This document shows, one piece after another, positions 59,012 to 64,000 of a DNA stretch of 64,000 bases (its first letter is position 1; each line of letters begins with the position of its first letter). The position numbers and the translations under genes are program-made. This DNA is from Tianweitania sediminis. GTDB taxonomy: Bacteria > Pseudomonadota > Alphaproteobacteria > Rhizobiales > Rhizobiaceae. The stretch covers positions 1 to 64,000 of the forward strand of contig NZ_JAGIYY010000012.1 of assembly GCF_017813335.1 (NCBI RefSeq), given 5' to 3'. Below the pieces are notes generated by a model. It made no database searches. It saw only the letters and a program-made list of their open reading frames with translations, and was not told the origin of the DNA.

Positions 59012-60652
59012 GTGCCCGAACAGCTACAAGCCATCGTCAACAATCTTGGTGCGCTCGGTGCGCGAAGGCTCGGCCTGCTTGCAGCAGCCGGTGTTCTGAT
59101 GGTCGCGCTGATCGTCGGTGCTTCTGTTTACCTCAATCGGCCTGCCTACGAGCCGCTATATGTCGGGCTCGAACGCGCCGACGTGAACCAGATCGGCCTT
59201 GTTCTCGGCGAAGCCGGCATCGGCTTCGATGTAGCATCCGACGGCACGACTGTGCTGGTTCCGGTCGGGCAAACGGCAGAAGCCCGCATGCTCCTCGCCG
59301 AAAAAGGCCTGCCCACATCCACCAATGCGGGCTATGAGCTGTTCGACAATGTCGGCTCGCTCGGCCTGACATCCTTCATGCAGGAAATCACGCGCATTCG
59401 CGCTCTCGAAGGTGAGATCGCGCGCACCATCCAGTCCATCGCCGGCATCCGGGCCGCGCGTGTACACATTGTGCTCGCGGAACGGGCGAGCTTTCGGCGC
59501 GACCAGCAGAAGTCGTCGGCATCGGTCGTGATCCGAACCTCGAGCTCCATGGAAGCGACGCGTAGCGCCAACTCGATCCGCCATCTCGTTGCTGCGGCCG
59601 TTCCAGGGCTTGAAGCCGATGATGTGACAGTGCTCGACTCGGCAGGCACACTGCTGGCATCCGGCGACGACCTGTCCAACAGTACGGCCAACCGGGCGAT
59701 CACCGTGGAGCAGAACGTCGCGCTGCAGATCGAGGACAATATCCGCCGGGCGCTGACGCCTTACCTTGGAGCCGACAACTTCCGGGCCAGCGTAAAGGCC
59801 GATGTCAACACGGACCAGCGCCAGATCGAGGAAACGATCTTCGATCCCGAATCGCGTGTCGAGCGCTCAACGCAGATCATCCGGTCCAACGACAACTCGC
59901 AGCAATCCACCACCAACCAGCCGGCAACGGTGGAACAGAACCTGCCGGAAGAGCAGGCAAATGCCACCGAAGGCCCGCAGTCGAGCGAAAACAGCGAGCG
60001 CAAGGAAGAGGTCACGAACTACGAGATCAATTCCAAGAAGATCGCCACCGTTTCGAACGGTTACGACATCGCCAAGCTGTCCATCGGCGTGGTCGTGAAT
60101 CAGAAGCGATTGGCAGAGGTGGTCGGCGAAGGCGCAACACCGGAACAGATTGCCGCACGCGTGGCAGAGATTCAGGCCATGGTGTCATCCGCAGCCGGCT
60201 TGTCCGAAGCGCGGGGTGACCAGATCAACGTGGCGGCTGTTCAGTTCCTTGATGGCCTGATCGGCGAGCCGCTGCCGGAGCCGGGGCTGATGGATCTGGT
60301 GAAAAGCCAAAGTGGAACGCTGATCAATGCCGGCGCCTTCGTGATCGTGGCCCTGCTCGTCGCCTTGTTTGGACTGCGTCCGATGATGGCGGCCGTGACG
60401 CGCACCACACCGCCGGCCACCGAAATGGCTGAAGCCAACCTTGCTTTGCCGGCCGCAGGCGAAACGCCGCAGATTGCAGCAGGAGAAACGGCGGCCTTGC
60501 CGGGCGCGTCAACCGGGCAGCCCACCGCGCTTGACGATCTACGCCAGCGCATTCGCCCCGCGCCACAGGAACGGCTCGCTCGACTCGTTGACATCAATGA
60601 AGAGCGCACGGCGCAGATCCTGCGCAAATGGGCAGCAGCAGAGGCCGCTTGA
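59012..60652 (+). CDS. fliF: flagellar MS-ring protein FliF
   Basis: A 546-residue MS-ring protein. Membrane helix 1 is LGLLAAAGVLMVALIVGASV (about 19-38), then the ring-building YscJ/FliF domains (YEPLYVGLERADVNQIGLVL; RALEGEIARTIQSIAGIRAA), a long Ser/Asn/Gln-rich linker (about 285-330), membrane helix 2 (INAGAFVIVALLVALFGL, about 434-452) and a C-terminal FliG-binding end (ERLARLVDINEERTAQILRK). It starts at GTG 59012 with AGGAG 12 bases upstream. It overlaps the next gene by one base. Confidence 0.95.
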   Translation: MPEQLQAIVNNLGALGARRLGLLAAAGVLMVALIVGASVYLNRPAYEPLYVGLERADVNQIGLVLGEAGIGFDVASDGTTVLVPVGQTAEARMLLAEKGLPTSTNAGYELFDNVGSLGLTSFMQEITRIRALEGEIARTIQSIAGIRAARVHIVLAERASFRRDQQKSSASVVIRTSSSMEATRSANSIRHLVAAAVPGLEADDVTVLDSAGTLLASGDDLSNSTANRAITVEQNVALQIEDNIRRALTPYLGADNFRASVKADVNTDQRQIEETIFDPESRVERSTQIIRSNDNSQQSTTNQPATVEQNLPEEQANATEGPQSSENSERKEEVTNYEINSKKIATVSNGYDIAKLSIGVVVNQKRLAEVVGEGATPEQIAARVAEIQAMVSSAAGLSEARGDQINVAAVQFLDGLIGEPLPEPGLMDLVKSQSGTLINAGAFVIVALLVALFGLRPMMAAVTRTTPPATEMAEANLALPAAGETPQIAAGETAALPGASTGQPTALDDLRQRIRPAPQERLARLVDINEERTAQILRKWAAAEAA

Positions 60653-61272
60653 TGCCAGCTCGCGCTATCTCGGACCTGCTGGTCGACTTCGGGTCGGAGC
60701 CAAGGCTTCCTCGGCCCGTGCTCGCCGCGATTCCGGAGCAAAGGGAAGAGCACGCAACTGCTGCCGATTTGGAGCATCGCATCGCGGAAGCGGTGCGGCA
60801 GTCTGAAGCTCAATGGCGCCAGGAGCAAACGGAACGTTGGGCGGCCCGGGAAGCCGAGATCGAGGCGGAGCATGCCTCCAGGATGCGGCGGCAGGAAGCG
60901 CTTTGGGCGGCAAGTGCCGCTGAAACCATGATGGAGCAATTCACGAAGCTGGAGCAGGCCGTTGTGGAGCGCACCGGTGCGGCCGTGGCGCAGATCCTGT
61001 CGCCCTTGCTGTCCGAGCCATTGCGCGCGAAGGCGATTAACCAGCTGGCGGTGAAGTTGCAGGCAGTTTTGGCCGAAGGAACTGCGGTGCGCCTGCGCGT
61101 GAGCGGACCGGCTGCCTTGTACCACGCACTTCTGGCGCAACTCGGAGAAACGATTGCGCGGCTCGACTTCGTGGAAAGCGAGGATATCGATCTCACTCTG
61201 ACGATCGACGACGCCCTTTATGTGACCCGCCTGAAATCGTGGTCCGCTGAGTTGGAGCGCGTGCTGGCATGA
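60652..61272 (+). CDS. fliH: FliH-like export-ATPase stator protein
   Basis: A 206-residue soluble protein with a long charged helix (about 40-100: SEAQWRQEQTERWAAREAEI and onward) and an alpha/beta C-terminal domain (VAQILSPLLSEPLRAKAINQ; VRLRVSGPAALYHALLAQLG), as in FliH/YscL stators that bind FliI and FliN. Overall similarity is weak, so the name rests on this architecture and on its place after fliF. ATG 60652 overlaps the fliF stop (TGATG). It overlaps motB by 4 bases. Confidence 0.7.
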   Translation: MPARAISDLLVDFGSEPRLPRPVLAAIPEQREEHATAADLEHRIAEAVRQSEAQWRQEQTERWAAREAEIEAEHASRMRRQEALWAASAAETMMEQFTKLEQAVVERTGAAVAQILSPLLSEPLRAKAINQLAVKLQAVLAEGTAVRLRVSGPAALYHALLAQLGETIARLDFVESEDIDLTLTIDDALYVTRLKSWSAELERVLA

Positions 61273-62549
61273 GCGTCGTGGAAGGCCCGCCGCACGGGCA
61301 CGAAATCATCATTATCCGTCGCAACCACGACCATGAGGAAGGACATCATGGCGGGGCGTGGAAGATCGCCTTCGCCGACTTCATGACGGCGTTGATGTGC
61401 TTCTTCCTCGTGATGTGGCTGATCAACGCGGCCAACGAGGAAACGAAGGCGGCGGTCGCGAGCTACTTCAATCCGGTGAAGCTGACCGACCGCAATTCCA
61501 GCCGCAAAAGCCTGGCCGATCAGGGCAACGGCCCGCTCGCGGCCGGTACGGTTTCAGAGGATCAGGAGAATTCCCCTGTTCCCAAGCAGGACCAGACCGC
61601 GCCCACGGCCGGCCAGGCTGATCAAACCGTGACAAGCGATCCGATCAAGGAATCGCGCATCTTCACCGACCAGAACCTGTTCTCAGATCCGTATGCCGTG
61701 CTGGCGGAGATTGCCGCCGAAACCGGCAATCTGCAGAACATGGCCGAAAAAGGCGAAGGCGGCGCACAGGACGCAGGACCAGCCACCGGCGCCTCGGGCG
61801 GGGAGTCCTACCGCGACCCCTTCGCTCCTGACTTTTGGTCGAAGCAGGTTGCCAAGCCGGAAGATGCCGGCGAGAACCCGCGCGACGGCTACGCAGAACT
61901 CAGCGCCAACAGCAATGGCAGCAGCGGACCGGCCGCACAGCCGAGCGCTGCCGCCGAAAGCTTCCCTGAAGCGCCGCCAGCCCCTGCCGCGAAGCCGCTG
62001 CCTGACCTGCCGGCTCTCGCCCCTGCTCCCGAAGAAGAGGCCGTAAAGGTCGAAGCACCGACTGCTTCCTCTCCCGAAAGCTCGGCGGTCACCGAAAAGG
62101 CTGCCGCCATTCGCGCCCAACTCGAGCAAGCGCTTGCAAGCGACCCCCGGCTCCTGATGGGCATGACCGTGGAAGCCACGGAAGGTGGCGTTCTGATCTC
62201 GGTCACCGACAAGGAGAACTACGGCATGTTCGCCGTCGGCTCCGCTGTGCCTGGCCGCGATCTGGTTCTCGGCATGGAAAAGATCGCCAAGGTGGTGGAA
62301 AGCCAAAAGGGCCCAGTCACCATCAAGGGCCATACCGACGGTCGCCCTTTCCGTAGCGAAACTTACGACAACTGGCGCTTGTCCACCGCTCGCGCCCATT
62401 CCGCCTACTACATGCTGGTTCGAGCCGGTCTTGACGAAAAACGCGTCCGCGAAGTCGCGGGCTTTGCCGACCGACAGCTGAAGGTTCCGGGCGACCCGCT
62501 TTCCGATACCAACCGCCGCATCGAGATCCTGGTCGGCGTCGGCGAATGA
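61269..62549 (+). CDS. motB: flagellar motor stator protein MotB
   Basis: A 426-residue stator subunit. A His-rich cytoplasmic start precedes the single helix WKIAFADFMTALMCFFLVMW, with the proton-carrying Asp37. A very long Pro/Ala/Glu/Ser-rich periplasmic linker (about 75-275) leads to the OmpA-like peptidoglycan-binding domain (VTIKGHTDGRPFRSETYDNW; LSDTNRRIEILVGV). The linker is longer than in E. coli MotB, as in rhizobia that use MotC. ATG 61269; 4-base overlap with motC. Confidence 0.95.
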   Translation: MSVVEGPPHGHEIIIIRRNHDHEEGHHGGAWKIAFADFMTALMCFFLVMWLINAANEETKAAVASYFNPVKLTDRNSSRKSLADQGNGPLAAGTVSEDQENSPVPKQDQTAPTAGQADQTVTSDPIKESRIFTDQNLFSDPYAVLAEIAAETGNLQNMAEKGEGGAQDAGPATGASGGESYRDPFAPDFWSKQVAKPEDAGENPRDGYAELSANSNGSSGPAAQPSAAAESFPEAPPAPAAKPLPDLPALAPAPEEEAVKVEAPTASSPESSAVTEKAAAIRAQLEQALASDPRLLMGMTVEATEGGVLISVTDKENYGMFAVGSAVPGRDLVLGMEKIAKVVESQKGPVTIKGHTDGRPFRSETYDNWRLSTARAHSAYYMLVRAGLDEKRVREVAGFADRQLKVPGDPLSDTNRRIEILVGVGE

Positions 62550-63769
62550 AGCTTCGGCACTTCCTCGCGGCAGGACTGCTCGTGGCCTTGCTCCCGGTGC
62601 ATGCGGCAGCCGAAACCGCGCTTGCGCCATACCAGATGGTGCGCTCGCTGCAGGTGCTGCAGGACCGCATCGCCGATGGCGACCACGCGGCCTTGCCGAT
62701 GCAGAACAAACTGCTCGAGATGATCGACAAGCGCTTCCGCGATGCAACGGACGCCGACTTCGAGGACCGCCGGAATTTCCGCGCGATGCTGGTTTACGGC
62801 ATGTCCGGCGGCAATCCCGTCACCCTGGAGATGCTGACCGGGCGGCTGCATCTGGCGACACACGACCAACAGCTTGCACTGGGCGTCAGCGCTTATCTGA
62901 CTGGACGGCTGCGCCTTGCCCAAACGGCACTGAAGACGATCGACGCTGGCAAGCTGCGTCCAGAACTCGGCGCCTTCCTGGCTTTGGTGCAAGGATCCCT
63001 GATGGCGGCCGAAACGCCGTTGGATGCGCTGCGTTTTCTTGATCAGGCGCGGCTTCTCGGCCCTGGCACACTGGTTGAGGAGGCTGCACTCCGTAGAACC
63101 CTTTCCCTCACCGCGACGCTCAAGCAGGTGCCACGCTTCCAGCGCACGGCGGAGCAATACGTGCGCCGCTTCATCCGCTCTCCCTATGCCTCACAGTTCG
63201 TGGATGACCTGCTGGGTGGCATTGTTGCACTTGATCAGCACATCGACCGTGGGTCGATTGCCAGCACCATTGCTTTGATGACGCCCGAACAGCAGCGCTT
63301 CGTTTACCTGAAGCTGGCGCGGATCAGCGCCATCGAGAACCTCGCCGATCTCAATGCCTTCGCTGCGGAAAAGGCAAGAAGCCTCGGCGGCGTGGACGGT
63401 GAACCGGATCCGCGCGCCCTGCTTTACTCGGCAGCGCCCGAGGTCACATCGGAAACGGTGGACCAGACCCTGGCCCGGTTGAAGCAGATCGACAAGAGCC
63501 GATTGTCCGAAAACGACCGTTTGCTCCTTGATGCCGCGGAAGCGATTGCCAACAGCGTGACATCGCCAGCGGCGGCCTTATCACCCGCGGCCAGCGCCCC
63601 GGAGGCCGAGCAGCCGCAGGGGGAGCCGGAGGTGGTCCAAGTCAGCGCCGATCCCTCCACGGACACGCGGGGCTCCGAAACCGCTGACGGCGGCCACATG
63701 GATATCCTGACGAGCGCGCGCGCCAAGCTCGATGCAGTGGACGCGCTTTTGGAGCGAAGTGCCCAATGA
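62546..63769 (+). CDS. motC: periplasmic motility protein MotC
   Basis: A 407-residue exported protein with a Sec signal (FLAAGLLVALLPVHAAA). The helical body includes YQMVRSLQVLQDRIADGDHA, FEDRRNFRAMLVYGMSGGNP and RFQRTAEQYVRRFIRSPYAS. In Sinorhizobium MotC binds MotB and modulates rotation speed; MotE is its chaperone. The C-terminal 70 residues are Pro/Ala/Glu-rich with an end helix (ILTSARAKLDAVDALLERSA). It overlaps the next gene by 4 bases. Confidence 0.92.
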   Translation: MKLRHFLAAGLLVALLPVHAAAETALAPYQMVRSLQVLQDRIADGDHAALPMQNKLLEMIDKRFRDATDADFEDRRNFRAMLVYGMSGGNPVTLEMLTGRLHLATHDQQLALGVSAYLTGRLRLAQTALKTIDAGKLRPELGAFLALVQGSLMAAETPLDALRFLDQARLLGPGTLVEEAALRRTLSLTATLKQVPRFQRTAEQYVRRFIRSPYASQFVDDLLGGIVALDQHIDRGSIASTIALMTPEQQRFVYLKLARISAIENLADLNAFAAEKARSLGGVDGEPDPRALLYSAAPEVTSETVDQTLARLKQIDKSRLSENDRLLLDAAEAIANSVTSPAAALSPAASAPEAEQPQGEPEVVQVSADPSTDTRGSETADGGHMDILTSARAKLDAVDALLERSAQ

Positions 63770-64000
63770 TGCCTATCGCTTCCGCAGCCCCACATGCGGC
63801 TCTCGATCCATTTTCGACCTCGCAAAAAAACGAAGGGCAAGCGCCTGACGCGGGTCCGTTCGGCGATCTTCTGGAAAAGCCAGCCGGCAGCGCAAAAACG
63901 CGCGCACGGGAACCCCGTGAGGACAACGAAGAGCTCGGCGAGCCGAAGCGAAAGGCGTGGTCCGCCCTGCATCTCCTTCTTGCGTCGGAAACCACAGTGG
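63766..64000 (+). CDS. fliK: MotD/FliK hook-length control protein, N-terminal part
   Basis: The first 78 residues of a gene cut off by the window edge. The visible part is disordered and polar (ALDPFSTSQKNEGQAPDAGP, then DLLEKPAGSAK). Identification is by position: in rhizobia motD, since recognised as fliK, follows motC directly. Two ATGs (63766, 63769) are possible; the first overlaps the motC stop. The diagnostic C-terminal domain is outside the window. Confidence 0.7.
   Translation, partial: MMPIASAAPHAALDPFSTSQKNEGQAPDAGPFGDLLEKPAGSAKTRAREPREDNEELGEPKRKAWSALHLLLASETTV

Overview
The window comes from a GC-rich alphaproteobacterium, most likely of the order Rhizobiales (Hyphomicrobiales). 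The evidence is the flagellar locus: divergent VisN/VisR LuxR-type regulators, the set MotA, MotB, MotC and MotE, a DUF1217 protein before flgF, and the order flgF-fliI-flgB-flgC-fliE-flgG-flgA-flgI-motE-flgH-fliL-fliP, which I recognise from rhizobial chromosomes. I cannot name the genus. I see no rRNA, tRNA, CRISPR array, insertion sequence or prophage.

Region 1 (1-6100, mostly minus strand) looks accessory and by eye has a lower GC content. It holds a decayed exoprotein gene, a 300-residue DUF4214 protein, a SPINDLY-type O-GlcNAc transferase, and a 588-residue DUF4214/RTX-like protein that ends at an excellent UUCG terminator. The last resembles a type I-secreted surface or S-layer-like protein.

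Region 2 (6160-20319) is a surface polysaccharide locus. It encodes an XRE regulator, an O-antigen ligase or polymerase, Gmd and Rmd (GDP-D-rhamnose synthesis), a SapC-family protein, several GT4 glycosyltransferases including one tandem fusion, a Wzm/Wzt exporter with a glycan-recognition tail on Wzt, an O-acyltransferase, and a DUF4214-coiled-coil-methyltransferase. This fits an ABC-exported D-rhamnan O-antigen whose chain end is methylated and recognised for export. DUF4214 occurs both in the secreted proteins and in the methyltransferase, which hints at one linked cell-surface system.

Region 3 (20512-27940) is an acyl-CoA metabolism cluster: MaoC hydratase, nitronate monooxygenase, TetR regulator, thiolase, APH-like kinase, acyl-CoA dehydrogenase and SDR, followed by a TauE-type exporter. 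It has three promoters with visible TetR-type operators of two different sequence classes.

Region 4 (27956-40327, minus strand) holds tamA-tamB (outer-membrane assembly) and an oligopeptide ABC importer, oppA-oppB-oppC-oppDF. A very strong two-tier hairpin lies between oppA and oppB and pairs the oppA stop codon with the oppB start codon.

Region 5 (40804-64000) is the flagellar locus: visN-visR; a minus-strand operon motA-fliM-fliN-fliG-flhB-orf; a plus-strand operon from the DUF1217 gene to fliP with many 1- to 14-base overlaps; two tandem flagellin genes with conserved leader hairpins; then fliF, a fliH-like gene, motB, motC and the start of motD/fliK, cut by the window edge.
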